From the NCBI RefSeq assembly GCF_000020605.1, contig NC_012781.1, positions 1,116,001-1,180,000 on the forward strand: a DNA stretch of 64,000 nucleotides, written 5' to 3'. This document shows positions 40,013 through 47,615 of this stretch, piece after piece. The DNA comes from Agathobacter rectalis ATCC 33656 (GTDB taxonomy: Bacteria; Bacillota; Clostridia; Lachnospirales; Lachnospiraceae). Position 1 is the stretch's first letter, and the number at the start of each line of letters is the position of its first letter. The translations under genes were made by a program, and so were the position numbers. Under the pieces are notes generated by a model. It ran no database searches. It was not told where the DNA came from and saw nothing but the letters and a program-made list of their open reading frames with translations.

Positions 40013-40282
40013 ATGTGGAAAATATTTTTTACTTACAGAGACAAGAGTAAATGCACTGTAAAAGGAAAAGGAATCATCACACCGGAGCTGGCAGTGAAAT
40101 ACTATTACCGGTACGGACTCTATGCTGCAGAGAGCATATATCAGCAGTACCCCAAGAAAGACCATGAGCCGGTCCCACTGGAAGAGAAGATGCGAGAGCT
40201 TGGTGTAGATGCAACAGAAATGAAGACTGCAGTGCTGCAGGCAGAAACGTTGCTGGACAGGATGCAGGAGAAAGGAGAGTGA
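40013..40282 (+). CDS. Hypothetical early prophage protein
   Basis: Protein of 89 residues, AAAGGAAAAG site. It begins with a hydrophobic-basic stretch (MWKIFFTYRDKSKCTVKGKG) and ends in a charged helix (EMKTAVLQAETLLDRMQEK). No motif recognised. First gene after the second operator, so it is under repressor control. Confidence 0.6.
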   Translation: MWKIFFTYRDKSKCTVKGKGIITPELAVKYYYRYGLYAAESIYQQYPKKDHEPVPLEEKMRELGVDATEMKTAVLQAETLLDRMQEKGE

Positions 40283-40292
40283 GAAACGAGTG

Positions 40293-40499
40293 ATGCTTAT
40301 AAGTAAAATCCTCCGCCAACAGCTAGAACTATTAGCAGAGGAATCAAAAGATGTGTACCCAGCAATGAATACTCGGAGTAAAAATTCAAAAGCTATGGCA
40401 CAGATCAGCAGGGAGCTATTCAAAAGAGAATGCTCTACCGCCATGCTGTTTATCGCATTTGGCTATTTTCTCATACGCATTGCGATACATGGAAAGTAG
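40293..40499 (+). CDS. Possible small membrane protein (weak)
   Basis: 68-residue frame: a helical N-terminal part (ILRQQLELLAEESKDVYPAM) and a hydrophobic C-terminus (AMLFIAFGYFLIRIAI). The site AAAGGAG is 16 bases from the ATG, so initiation would be poor. Its last 84 bases overlap the better supported minus-strand gene at 40416-40571. Either the two overlap tail to tail or this frame is partly a shadow. Confidence 0.35.
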   Translation: MLISKILRQQLELLAEESKDVYPAMNTRSKNSKAMAQISRELFKRECSTAMLFIAFGYFLIRIAIHGK

Positions 40500-40571
40500 T
40501 TTCTCTGGCGAGTCCCCAGGCTTTGAGTTCTGTTTTACATAAAGTAAAGCAAGCTCTTCATATGTGGACAT
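40416..40571 (-). CDS. Small minus-strand prophage protein
   Basis: 51 residues starting MSTYEELALLYVKQNSKPGD and ending KCDKQHGGRAFSFE. The ribosome binding site AGGAGGTAATATAT is very strong, which decides strand and start. The protein looks like small soluble proteins of Lachnospiraceae phages and plasmids; function unknown. Its promoter probably lies in the 40592-40680 repeat, where TATACT is found on this strand. Confidence 0.6.
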   Translation of the reverse strand: MSTYEELALLYVKQNSKPGDSPEKLLSMYRNAYEKIAKCDKQHGGRAFSFE

Positions 40572-40591
40572 ATATATTACCTCCTATTGCA

Positions 40592-40680
40592 TACTCGGAC
40601 GCTGCAACGTCCTGTAAGGAGAGTATACGACTGGAAAGCAGAAAAAGGCAAGATTTAATACACAGAATGCAGAGGAAAGG
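40592..40680. repeat. ~88-bp direct repeat, copy 1, divergent promoter segment
   Basis: TACTCGGACGCTGCAACGTC through ACACAGAATGCAGAGG; almost identical to 41446-41532. It contains a GGACG-CTGCAA-CGTCC hairpin. On the minus strand TTGCCT, an 18-base gap and TATACT form a promoter for the small gene at 40571; on the plus strand it runs into the ribosome binding site of 40689. Confidence 0.85.
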
Positions 40681-40688
40681 AGAGAGAA

Positions 40689-40886
40689 ATGCTAAACATA
40701 ATTCAAAATGATTTTAAAATCTCAGAAACAACATGTTTGGATGAGGATAAAGTCAATCTAGTTGTAGAAAGTGTAATTGAAACCATAAAAAAAGGACTCC
40801 CAGAGGAAGCCCAAACAGTAGAAGCACTTGAATTTATAACAGATCGGATTAAAGAGAGAGTGAAAGAAAAACGGATCGAGTTATAA
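40689..40886 (+). CDS. Hypothetical early prophage protein
   Basis: 65 residues with AAAGGAGAG site. Acidic N-terminal half and basic, helical end (DRIKERVKEKRIEL). No motif recognised. It overlaps the convergent minus-strand gene end by six bases. It directly follows the first direct repeat. Confidence 0.6.
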   Translation: MLNIIQNDFKISETTCLDEDKVNLVVESVIETIKKGLPEEAQTVEALEFITDRIKERVKEKRIEL

Positions 40887-41423
40887 CTGCTTTTCAACTA
40901 AATCCTGCAGAGAGTATGAGATGCTGCGAAGTTCCTTGCCATCAGTAGCTGCTCTTACAAGTATTAAATCAGCATCTGCTTTTGGATTTATAGGATATGT
41001 ATCATGGTATTCCTTTCCATTTCCAATATAAGTTATATCGAAATAAAATATTTCTTTCTGTGAACAGAATTCCCTTGCCTTAACATTGCATATAAATGAT
41101 TGGCCGGGAGCAATATATGTTTCTGCAAAATTGGAAAATGGAATGTGATCACTTCGAAAAGAGAATGAAGTGATATCAGGAGAACATTTTATTGAAGATA
41201 TAGTTGCTCCGGTTTGACCAAAATTCTTTATGACTAAGTAATATTGTGGCGATTGGAAATTTGTGGTTTTAGCGTATATGGCTACATAGGGACGTGATGT
41301 TTCATCAATCATTTTAGAGTTTTGTTTGAGTGTTAATACAGAAATGATTATAGCAATAATGCTTGTAATGAGAGATGCCAGTATACCAATTAATTGAATG
41401 ACATCAGAAGGTGTTAAAGACAT
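40881..41423 (-). CDS. Single-pass membrane protein of unknown function
   Basis: 180 residues. Residues ~8-33 are a hydrophobic helix (VIQLIGILASLITSIIAIIISVLTL), followed by a short polar segment and a beta-rich domain (SRPYVAIYAKTTNF, YYLVIKNFGQTGATI, IAPGQSFICNVKA). This layout, one N-terminal anchor and a small beta sandwich outside the membrane or in the cytoplasm, is frequent in prophage moron genes. Function unknown. It is transcribed away from the second direct repeat, which supplies its promoter. Confidence 0.7.
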   Translation of the reverse strand: MSLTPSDVIQLIGILASLITSIIAIIISVLTLKQNSKMIDETSRPYVAIYAKTTNFQSPQYYLVIKNFGQTGATISSIKCSPDITSFSFRSDHIPFSNFAETYIAPGQSFICNVKAREFCSQKEIFYFDITYIGNGKEYHDTYPINPKADADLILVRAATDGKELRSISYSLQDLVEKQL

Positions 41424-41445
41424 AAAAATACCTCACTTATATATT

Positions 41446-41532
41446 TACTCGGACGCTGCAACGTCCTGTAAGGAGAGTATACGACTGAAAGGCAGAGAAA
41501 AGCAAGATTTAATACACAGAATACAGAGGGAG
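41446..41532. repeat. ~88-bp direct repeat, copy 2
   Basis: TACTCGGACGCTGCAACGTC through ACACAGAATACAGAGGG. It separates the minus-strand membrane protein gene from the plus-strand gene at 41541 exactly as copy 1 separates 40571 and 40689. On the minus strand TTGCTT, 18 bases, TATACT is a plausible promoter. Confidence 0.85.
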
Positions 41533-41540
41533 GAAAGATC

Positions 41541-41774
41541 ATGACAAAGGAAGAAACACTCACGCTTGAGAAGATCCTCACCAAGATAGATAAAGCAGGA
41601 GAGGCAGACTACAGGAAGAAGGAAGAATATAACAGATTCTGCATGAACACAAGGGAAGACTGGAACGAGGAACAGTATCAGATACTTAAGAGAGAGAAAA
41701 CCCTCACAGAAGCAGCGTACCTTGCGAGTCTTGTCGAGCTCAAGGCAGAAGTGAAGAACATGCTGGCTCAATAG
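41541..41774 (+). CDS. Hypothetical early prophage protein
   Basis: 77 residues, GGAGGAAAG site. Highly charged helical protein (MTKEETLTLEKILTKIDKAG, YQILKREKTLTEAAYLASLVELKAEVKNML), probably a short coiled coil. No family recognised. Follows the second direct repeat. Confidence 0.65.
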   Translation: MTKEETLTLEKILTKIDKAGEADYRKKEEYNRFCMNTREDWNEEQYQILKREKTLTEAAYLASLVELKAEVKNMLAQ

Positions 41775-41862
41775 AAAATACAACCGGCAAGCCCGGGGAT
41801 GAAAACAGAAAAAGGCAAGCGAACATGCAGTATAAGCATAGTATTTACCGGAGGTGATAACC

Positions 41863-42015
41863 ATAGCACTCAAATATAGGATATTCGTTCACACTCTGGA
41901 AGATGATCAGATATATCGTTTTGACGATCTGACACAGGAACAGAAGAAAAAATTAGAACAAAAACTAATAGAACAAGTAGAAAATGTGCCATTGAGACTT
42001 GCGGAGGAGGCATAG
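41863..42015 (+). CDS. Small protein with probable ATA start
   Basis: The frame ALKYRIFVHTLEDDQIYRFD ... LAEEA has a perfect GGAGGTGAT site, but the codon at the right distance (41863-41865) is ATA. An in-frame GTG at 41854 lies inside that site, too close. A 50-residue acidic protein results. Either ATA is used as a rare start or the ATG has mutated. Not seen by callers that need ATG, GTG or TTG. Confidence 0.5.
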   Translation: MALKYRIFVHTLEDDQIYRFDDLTQEQKKKLEQKLIEQVENVPLRLAEEA

Positions 42016-42075
42016 ACTGCATCTGCAGTCTCAGTGGACAAGCTTAAAAATGACAAATTAAATAATATACTTCTG

Positions 42076-42185
42076 GGCTTGATGGAGCACCGAAAATGCT
42101 ATTTAACTCCTGTAAATTAAACTAAAACTTCCATCTATACATACGTAAACCTATTTTGTACATAAAATCGGTGCTCCGTCAAGCC
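42076..42185. repeat. 18-bp inverted repeat with 74-base loop
   Basis: GGCTTGATGGAGCACCGA (42076-42093) and its near-exact complement (42168-42185, one G-U exchange) bracket an AT-rich loop without an ORF. Located just before the ribosome binding site of 42211. Could be a structured leader or a protein-binding cruciform. Confidence 0.7.
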
Positions 42186-42210
42186 TGGAAACGAACAGAA
42201 AGGACAGGAC

Positions 42211-42537
42211 ATGAAAAAAGGTGAAATTTTAATAACGACAGGCATAAGCTTCTTTCTCCTGTGTAGCATGGGCATAGACAGCCCGGTGCCACAGGGACAG
42301 ATGCTTGTTATCGGAGGGATGCTCATATCAGTGTGCGTGGCGCTTTTGGGATTCTGGTTTGAATGGATCGAAAAAGGACAGCGCGAGAGCATCCAAAGGA
42401 CAATGGAAATAAGGAGGGCGGGCAAGATTGCTGCAGAGGATACAAAAAGTACGCTCCCAGTTAGAAAGACAGAGCGCGGCCGCATACATAACAGAGACAG
42501 CGACAAAGAAAAAGCGCAGGAGAGAAGAGTCATTTGA
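42211..42537 (+). CDS. Small two-helix membrane protein
   Basis: 108 residues, AAAGGACAG site. Two hydrophobic segments (ILITTGISFFLLCSMGI and MLVIGGMLISVCVALLGFWF), then a basic, low-complexity tail. The second half of the tail overlaps another frame (42428-42589) that looks more protein-like, so the true C-terminus may differ. Unknown function; possibly a holin-like or superinfection protein but nothing proves it. Confidence 0.6.
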   Translation: MKKGEILITTGISFFLLCSMGIDSPVPQGQMLVIGGMLISVCVALLGFWFEWIEKGQRESIQRTMEIRRAGKIAAEDTKSTLPVRKTERGRIHNRDSDKEKAQERRVI

Positions 42538-42589
42538 TGCCGTTTTGCAGGCAGAAATAGCAAAGCTCAAGGCCTCGAACAGAGGCTGA
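42428..42589 (+). CDS. Overlapping small basic protein, TTG start
   Basis: Frame LLQRIQKVRSQLERQS ... KKKRRREESFDAVLQAEIAK ends at 42589. GGAGG lies 10 bases before TTG. The product is 53 residues, helical and basic. It overlaps the tail of 42211-42537 in another frame; alternatively the two are one gene with a frameshift. Confidence 0.45.
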   Translation: MLQRIQKVRSQLERQSAAAYITETATKKKRRREESFDAVLQAEIAKLKASNRG

Positions 42590-42626
42590 TTTAAAACATT
42601 CTAAAGTATTAAAGTTAGGAAAAACT

Positions 42627-43484
42627 ATGGCATACATCCAGGATACTTATTACCTGGGAGATTATATAGCGACTGAGATAAAGTTTATAGGAAGGAATGG
42701 AGCCAAGGGTGAGAGGAGAGCCAAGAAGATAAAAGCTACTCCCGAGCAGATGGCAAGGCAGAATCAGTGGACGAGGGAAAAGAAAGAGAAATACTTGATA
42801 CTTGCTAACTTCCGTACAGGTGATGTATGGGTGACTCTCAAGTATCCAAGAGGGACAAGACCGGATGCAGAGAGAATCAAAAGGGACTGGAAAGTATTCA
42901 CAACGGAAATGAGAAAGCTATACAAGAAGCTGGGCATTCCGTTTAAGTGGGTGAACCGCATGGAGATAGGCAGGTTCGGAGGCCCACATATACATTTCCT
43001 CTGCAATCGCGTGGACAACATCGACACACTCATAAAGGACACATGGCACAAGACCATTGCTGATCTGATTGTCCCGGGCAAGAACTACGTAAACATTGCT
43101 CCATATGATTCAGACGGAGCAAAGGAAGTGGCAGAATATCTGACCGCCAAGCCTGACAAGAAGGGTATAGATGGACAGCTCAATCTCTTCGGAGAGGAAG
43201 AGCAAAAGGTGTTCTGCAAGGTGAGCAGTTCAAGGAACCTAGTGAGACCGGAGCCTAAGCGCAAAAAGTACGCACACTGGACCATGGCAAGATTCTTCAA
43301 GGATGGCATCAAGCCGGATAAGGGCTACTACGTGATGCCGAACACCGTGAAGGTGGGCGTCAACAAGTGCACAGGCTATTCATACCTCTACTACATGCAG
43401 CGGACTATCTCAGACGGCAAATCCCCCGGAAACCGCATAAAGCCCCAATGGGAGGCAGATTATACACATTATGAAAAAAGTTAA
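42627..43484 (+). CDS. HUH-type replication initiator/nickase
   Basis: 285 residues. RFGGPHIHFLCN (about residues 112-123) carries the H-hydrophobic-H metal motif of HUH endonucleases; VWVTLKYPRG upstream is the first beta strand motif, and the Y in EVAEYLTAKP about 60 residues later is the likely catalytic tyrosine. HUH proteins nick DNA at hairpin origins for rolling-circle replication. It overlaps the RNase H-like gene by 14 bases, and ParB follows: a replication and partition block, so the phage may replicate as a plasmid at times (inference). Confidence 0.75.
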   Translation: MAYIQDTYYLGDYIATEIKFIGRNGAKGERRAKKIKATPEQMARQNQWTREKKEKYLILANFRTGDVWVTLKYPRGTRPDAERIKRDWKVFTTEMRKLYKKLGIPFKWVNRMEIGRFGGPHIHFLCNRVDNIDTLIKDTWHKTIADLIVPGKNYVNIAPYDSDGAKEVAEYLTAKPDKKGIDGQLNLFGEEEQKVFCKVSSSRNLVRPEPKRKKYAHWTMARFFKDGIKPDKGYYVMPNTVKVGVNKCTGYSYLYYMQRTISDGKSPGNRIKPQWEADYTHYEKS

Positions 43485-43926
43485 CGTATACATCTATTCA
43501 GGTATCAGAACAATTAAAAAAACAGACGGAGCAGCAGGCTATGTTCTGTCATACATGACCAAAAAAGACATCGAAGCAACATTGAGCAACATAGTCTATC
43601 TTGAGGATGTGACGCGTCACGAGGCAGAGCTTGAAGTCCTCAACCAGGCACTTTCAAGGCTCAACACAAAAGACATTGAGATAGACATATACACCGACTC
43701 AAGTTACCTTACATCAGCGCTGGATCTTGACTGGATACACAAGTGGCAGCAGTCAGGCTGGAAAAATTCCAAGGGCGAGCCGGTAAAGCATGCCGACAAA
43801 TGGCAGAAAACGTTGATTTTACTCAATGGGACACGATTTTATATATACACGAATCAACACCATGAATACAGCAACTGGCTTAAAGACCAGTGCGAGAAGA
43901 AAGGACCGGAAGAAAATGGAAAATGA
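43471..43926 (+). CDS. RNase H-like protein
   Basis: 151 residues. RNase HI fold pattern: first strand VNVYIYSGIRTIKKTDGAAGYVLSY (catalytic D replaced by S in YSG), HEAELEVLNQALSRL with the glutamate, IYTDSSYLTSALDLDWIHKWQQSGWKNSKGEPVKHADKW with the aspartate of TDSSY. The C-terminal YTNQHHEYSNWLKDQC holds a histidine near the last acidic site. One catalytic acid seems lost, so activity is uncertain. Probable role in phage DNA replication. Confidence 0.72.
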   Translation: MKKVNVYIYSGIRTIKKTDGAAGYVLSYMTKKDIEATLSNIVYLEDVTRHEAELEVLNQALSRLNTKDIEIDIYTDSSYLTSALDLDWIHKWQQSGWKNSKGEPVKHADKWQKTLILLNGTRFYIYTNQHHEYSNWLKDQCEKKGPEENGK

Positions 43927-45403
43927 AGAACTGATTATGTTACCGGTGTCGGCAATATACCCACACCCGGACAATCCGCGAAAGGACGTGGGAGATGTAA
44001 CTGAACTGGCTGCCTCCATCAAAAAGAGAGGCATACTGCAGAACCTTACAGTAATGCCGGGACACTGGCTCACAATGGATGAAATGGCAGCAGTCGTGGA
44101 AGCGTACACCGAAGACCCGACCGATGAGCTCAAGGAGCTGATCGAGACGAAGTGGAGCGAAGAAGGCTACACCACACTGATAGGACATCGCAGAACAGCA
44201 GCGGCAAAGCTTGCCGGTATCAGTGAAGCACCGTGCCGTATAGTATACGGACTCACCAAGAATGAACAGATATCCATGATGCTTGAGGAAAACATGCAGA
44301 GAAATGACCTCACGATATATGAACAGGCCGAGAGCTTCCAGCTCATGCTTGACCTGGGCGAGACTGTTGAAACACTTTCTGACAAGACAGGATTCTCAAA
44401 GAGCACCATATACCGCCGTCTGAATATCGCAAAGCTTGATCAGAAAGTGCTTAAGGAGAAAGAGAACGATGAATCATTTCAGCTCACGCTTAAGGATATG
44501 TATGAGTTGGAGAGAGTGGAGGATGTGGATGAAAGAAACAAGATTCTTTCACAGGCATCGAGCAGTGAAAACCTTAAGTACCGTATCGAACAAAGTGTTC
44601 GAGATGAAGAACGGGACAAAAAGGCACGTAAGATAATAGCCCAGCTCGAGGAGATGGGAGTGCAGCAGTGCGAAGATGATCTGTCATATTATAACTCTGA
44701 TTATAAAACCATTACTACCGTAAATCCATGGAATCTAGATGAAGATGATGTGAAGGCGCCAGAGATAAAAGATACCACGGATGTATATTACACGTACAAA
44801 AAAGCTATTTATATAAAACGTAAAGTGAATACGGCAGCAGTTGAGGAAAGCGAGGAAGAGGACGAGACCGAACTTAAAAAAATAGTAAAACAGATTAAAG
44901 GTTATTCTGAAAAGCTAGGCGAGTATCAGGAAAATTTCTATGAACACTTTGAAGAGTTTATAGATATGGTGGTGCATGGAGATATAGAGGTCAAAGATAA
45001 TATCGAGACAATACATACCCTCATGTTCATCGGATTACAGTTGGGATTTGAAGATTTTCAAATTGAGAATCTGTATGGAATCATAGATGAAAATTACGAT
45101 GACTATGTTGAGGATGTTGCAGAAGAGGAGGAACGAATTAAAATCATCAAAAAGACAGCTAAGGAACTGCCGACAACAGTATATCTGTTATGTCTCATAA
45201 ATGAGGCCTTAGAATGGGAACAATTTTACTCTGTGTGGAAACATGAACTTGACGAAGAAAAGGCCATGTTGTATATCAAGCTGATTACAGAAGTAAGGAA
45301 AATGGGATTTGTGCCGGATGATGATGAATTTAAGCTGATCAAGGGCACGCATCCACTGTTTGATAAGATAAAAGAACTGGAAGAACAGCGTAAAGCACTG
45401 TAG
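43916..45403 (+). CDS. ParB/Spo0J-like partition protein
   Basis: Start at 43916 (MENEELIMLPVSAIYPHPDNPRK) rather than the longer frame, since it follows GGACCGGAAG. 495 residues. The ParB N domain has PDNPRKDVGDV, IGHRRTAAAKLAG (CTPase-type motif) and ENMQRNDLTIYEQAESFQ; the helix-turn-helix is LSDKTGFSKSTIYRRL. A long acidic C-terminal extension (residues ~230-495) has no recognised domain. In phages such proteins act in partition or transcription control. Confidence 0.88.
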   Translation: MENEELIMLPVSAIYPHPDNPRKDVGDVTELAASIKKRGILQNLTVMPGHWLTMDEMAAVVEAYTEDPTDELKELIETKWSEEGYTTLIGHRRTAAAKLAGISEAPCRIVYGLTKNEQISMMLEENMQRNDLTIYEQAESFQLMLDLGETVETLSDKTGFSKSTIYRRLNIAKLDQKVLKEKENDESFQLTLKDMYELERVEDVDERNKILSQASSSENLKYRIEQSVRDEERDKKARKIIAQLEEMGVQQCEDDLSYYNSDYKTITTVNPWNLDEDDVKAPEIKDTTDVYYTYKKAIYIKRKVNTAAVEESEEEDETELKKIVKQIKGYSEKLGEYQENFYEHFEEFIDMVVHGDIEVKDNIETIHTLMFIGLQLGFEDFQIENLYGIIDENYDDYVEDVAEEEERIKIIKKTAKELPTTVYLLCLINEALEWEQFYSVWKHELDEEKAMLYIKLITEVRKMGFVPDDDEFKLIKGTHPLFDKIKELEEQRKAL

Positions 45404-45411
45404 GAGGCACA

Positions 45412-45642
45412 ATGAAGACAATCATGGATTTGTTTTATGAAACATACTCACCACGTCAAAAGTTTTATGGTCTCACAATGTCACTGAAAGAGACCGGAAG
45501 AGAACACACCATCAGAATCCGAAAAAGAGACAAGGAAGTAATAAAAGTGACCGAAGAGGACAGAACCCAGTGCTATCACAATGCCACAAAGGAGCTTATA
45601 AGGCGCTTCCCGATAGAACAGAAGACAGAAAGGGTGGGATAA
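45412..45642 (+). CDS. Hypothetical prophage protein
   Basis: 76 residues, GGAGGCACA site. Basic beta-helix composition (TMSLKETGREHTIRIRKRDKEV, HNATKELIRRFPI). No family recognised. Its stop directly precedes the HNH gene, indicating translational coupling. Confidence 0.65.
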   Translation: MKTIMDLFYETYSPRQKFYGLTMSLKETGREHTIRIRKRDKEVIKVTEEDRTQCYHNATKELIRRFPIEQKTERVG

Positions 45643-45999
45643 ATGGCAAAGTACACAAAATACCTTGAATTTTCCACAAAAGAACGTGTGGCAATCAAGG
45701 AAAGAGACAATTACAGATGCATATTCTGCCAGATAGGCTATAAGATGCCACCGGCAGCAGTCCTTGAGATGGACATAACAGATATCATGCACTACATACC
45801 ACGCTCATCCATGGGACTCGGCATCAGGCAGAATGGAGCAGTCGGATGCAGGTACCACCATCATATGATGGACAACGGCAGCAGTGGAGACCGCAAAGAG
45901 ATGCTTGAGATGTTTAAGAGCTATCTGGATGAGTTTTATCCTGATTTCACAGATCGGGACAGAAAATATGACAAATGGAGGTTCCTAAAAGATGAGTAA
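45643..45999 (+). CDS. HNH endonuclease-like protein
   Basis: 118 residues. KERDNYRCIFCQIGY is the zinc-knuckle side of HNH nucleases, DIMHYIPRSSMGLG holds the first histidine region and GCRYHHHMMDNG the last. In siphoviruses an HNH nuclease near the terminase helps DNA packaging; here a dozen small genes lie between. No separate ribosome binding site is obvious (AGGGTGGG just upstream). Confidence 0.78.
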   Translation: MAKYTKYLEFSTKERVAIKERDNYRCIFCQIGYKMPPAAVLEMDITDIMHYIPRSSMGLGIRQNGAVGCRYHHHMMDNGSSGDRKEMLEMFKSYLDEFYPDFTDRDRKYDKWRFLKDE

Positions 46000-46306
46000 A
46001 GTAAATATATTTTCACAGGAGCTTAACCGGATGAGCAGAGAGCCAATAGGAGGCTTGTCGCTTAAACAGATAAGGCAGCAGGTTATAGATTATCTGCAGG
46101 GCAAGAGAACCGTCTGTGTAGATTATCGCAAAATGCGAGTGGATCAGCGTGGGCGCGAGGATGATGAGCCCACAGGCCAAGAGACGCTTGAAATAGTTGA
46201 GGTAATGAAAAACTTCACGGTAGTTAAAAGACACGGACTTAATACATGTATCATGCATCAGGACATGTTTTTAATCGCGGGAATAGGAGAATCAGAATGT
46301 TCATAG
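45992..46306 (+). CDS. Hypothetical prophage protein
   Basis: 104 residues, overlaps the HNH gene by 8 bases. GGLSLKQIRQQVIDYLQGKRTVCVDY is followed by a basic loop and a beta-rich end (IVEVMKNFTVVKRHG). It may be a small DNA-binding protein but no family was recognised. Confidence 0.6.
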   Translation: MSKVNIFSQELNRMSREPIGGLSLKQIRQQVIDYLQGKRTVCVDYRKMRVDQRGREDDEPTGQETLEIVEVMKNFTVVKRHGLNTCIMHQDMFLIAGIGESECS

Positions 46307-46890
46307 ATTGCAGTAAGTTTGAAAAGGTTTTGAAAGCAGATTATAAATCGTGGGGCGTCAAGTTTGGTCTCACGAAAAAGGGGATGTATATTCTCCATGG
46401 CACAGGCTGGATAATAGAGGCGAATGCTTCATACGTCAACAAGGAGTTCCTTGGAACTGCCATAAAGGTATTAGGACCGGCACCGAAACCGGGCGAGTTT
46501 ATCAAATATCAAAAGGGCAGCAGTCCACAGCATGAGATGGAGCTTGAACCAATGCTCTGGGATATGGTGGAAGAGTCAGATCCGGCTTATATATCACTTA
46601 TCAAGATTATACAGAATGATAATGTGTATTCGGTCACAAAGACACCAAAAGGCGCCCGGCTGATAAATGATAAGCGCCTTGCAATGATAGCTCCATGCAA
46701 GTGCACAGAGGACGAGATACCACCATGCGCGCCTGTGGTGCATGATGCATGGCTGATAACATACAATGACGATATGGCCATAGGAATATGCTTCACAGAT
46801 CCGGACTATAAACCGGAGCTTGAAGTTCTAAGACTTCTCTCCGGAGTAGATTTTTTCTGGCAAGAGTCAGAAGCCTACAGATTGGGTTGA
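46297..46890 (+). CDS. Hypothetical prophage protein
   Basis: Start at 46297 (MFIDCSKFEKVLK) follows AGGAGAATC; the longer frame starts inside the preceding gene. 197 residues, mixed alpha/beta, with a paired-cysteine segment (APCKCTEDEIPPCAPVVHDAW). No domain recognised. It is the last gene before a hairpin. Confidence 0.6.
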   Translation: MFIDCSKFEKVLKADYKSWGVKFGLTKKGMYILHGTGWIIEANASYVNKEFLGTAIKVLGPAPKPGEFIKYQKGSSPQHEMELEPMLWDMVEESDPAYISLIKIIQNDNVYSVTKTPKGARLINDKRLAMIAPCKCTEDEIPPCAPVVHDAWLITYNDDMAIGICFTDPDYKPELEVLRLLSGVDFFWQESEAYRLG

Positions 46891-46971
46891 AACACCTGCA
46901 GAAATGCAAAAGAAACCGGGCATGCGAATTAATTTATATCACGGAAACTGATTTGTAAGCCATTTAACACG

Positions 46972-47001
46972 TAAGGGAGCTGGGTAAGGGCTCCCTTTAC
47001 C
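46972..47001 (+). terminator. Hairpin, possible terminator
   Basis: GTAAGGGAGC / GGCTCCCTTTAC complementarity with an 8-base loop, 80 bases after the preceding stop; no T run, so it may be a processing or attenuation hairpin. Confidence 0.5.
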
Positions 47002-47035
47002 TCAGGAGGATGAGATAAGTGAATAGGAGAATAAT

Positions 47036-47164
47036 ATGTCAGGAATAGATTTAATAGTATATGGGATGCTCTTAACGTTCACCCTGATCGGAACAACAGA
47101 GTTTGTAATAGGGCTGCTATTGATTAGGGAATACGATAAGCTTCAGGAAGAAAAGGATAAGTAG
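47036..47164 (+). CDS. Small membrane protein (42 residues)
   Basis: AATAGGAG site, ATG at 47036. One long hydrophobic helix (LIVYGMLLTFTLIGTTEFVIGLLLI) and a charged end (REYDKLQEEKDK). Too short for standard callers. It is coupled to the next small gene (one base gap). Confidence 0.6.
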   Translation: MSGIDLIVYGMLLTFTLIGTTEFVIGLLLIREYDKLQEEKDK

Positions 47165-47165
47165 C

Positions 47166-47336
47166 ATGGCATGGTACGCGCTTTACAGATGGTACAAGAA
47201 CTGGAGCAGAAGAAAATACCCCAATATGATTGATTGGTATTCAGAAAAACTGAATCCCCCAAAATGGATAAAATTAGATATATATCGATGCAGCAGTACA
47301 AACCCAAAGAGGACGAAACACAATGAACAGAAATGA
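47166..47336 (+). CDS. Small basic aromatic protein
   Basis: 56 residues (MAWYALYRWYKNWSRRKYPN ...), rich in tryptophan, tyrosine and lysine. It is the second of five tightly packed small ORFs. AAGGATAAG may serve as ribosome binding site. Function unknown. Confidence 0.5.
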   Translation: MAWYALYRWYKNWSRRKYPNMIDWYSEKLNPPKWIKLDIYRCSSTNPKRTKHNEQK

Positions 47337-47472
47337 ATGCTTAAACTGTAAATATTACGAAAAATGCGGTAGACCAAGCAGACCGGTAAAGTGTATGGGC
47401 TACGAGAAAGGAGATAACAGGGATGAAACACTACGAGAAACCAGAAGACATGTCTCTTCCGCAGATTCTTGA
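47323..47472 (+). CDS. Small cysteine-rich protein
   Basis: 49 residues; NECLNCKYYEKCGRPSRPVKC carries a C-x2-C-x5-C-x8-C pattern that could bind zinc. Overlaps the previous gene by 14 bases and the next by 50 in another frame. Function unknown. Confidence 0.55.
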   Translation: MNRNECLNCKYYEKCGRPSRPVKCMGYEKGDNRDETLRETRRHVSSADS

Positions 47473-47605
47473 AGATATCCACGACAGGATATGCGATGAA
47501 TATTGCAAATGGCCATCGCAGTATCCGCTGGCAACGGATGACGAGGCATATAACAGAATGGGAGAAGAGCATTGCGATAAATGCCCGGTTCGAAGATTAA
47601 CTTAG
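47423..47605 (+). CDS. Small protein with C-terminal cysteine cluster
   Basis: 60 residues, AAAGGAGATAACAGG site. Ends EEHCDKCPVRRLT; with CDEYC earlier it could bind a metal. ICDEYCKWPSQYPLATDDEA is similar to small phage proteins of Lachnospiraceae I have seen. No function known. Confidence 0.6.
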   Translation: MKHYEKPEDMSLPQILEDIHDRICDEYCKWPSQYPLATDDEAYNRMGEEHCDKCPVRRLT

Positions 47606-47615
47606 GAGGCAGCAG

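Noticed and set aside
40592-41532. Two ~88-bp direct repeats as a possible CRISPR array
   Set aside because: Only two units, spaced by genes, with promoter elements inside; no spacers and no cas genes.
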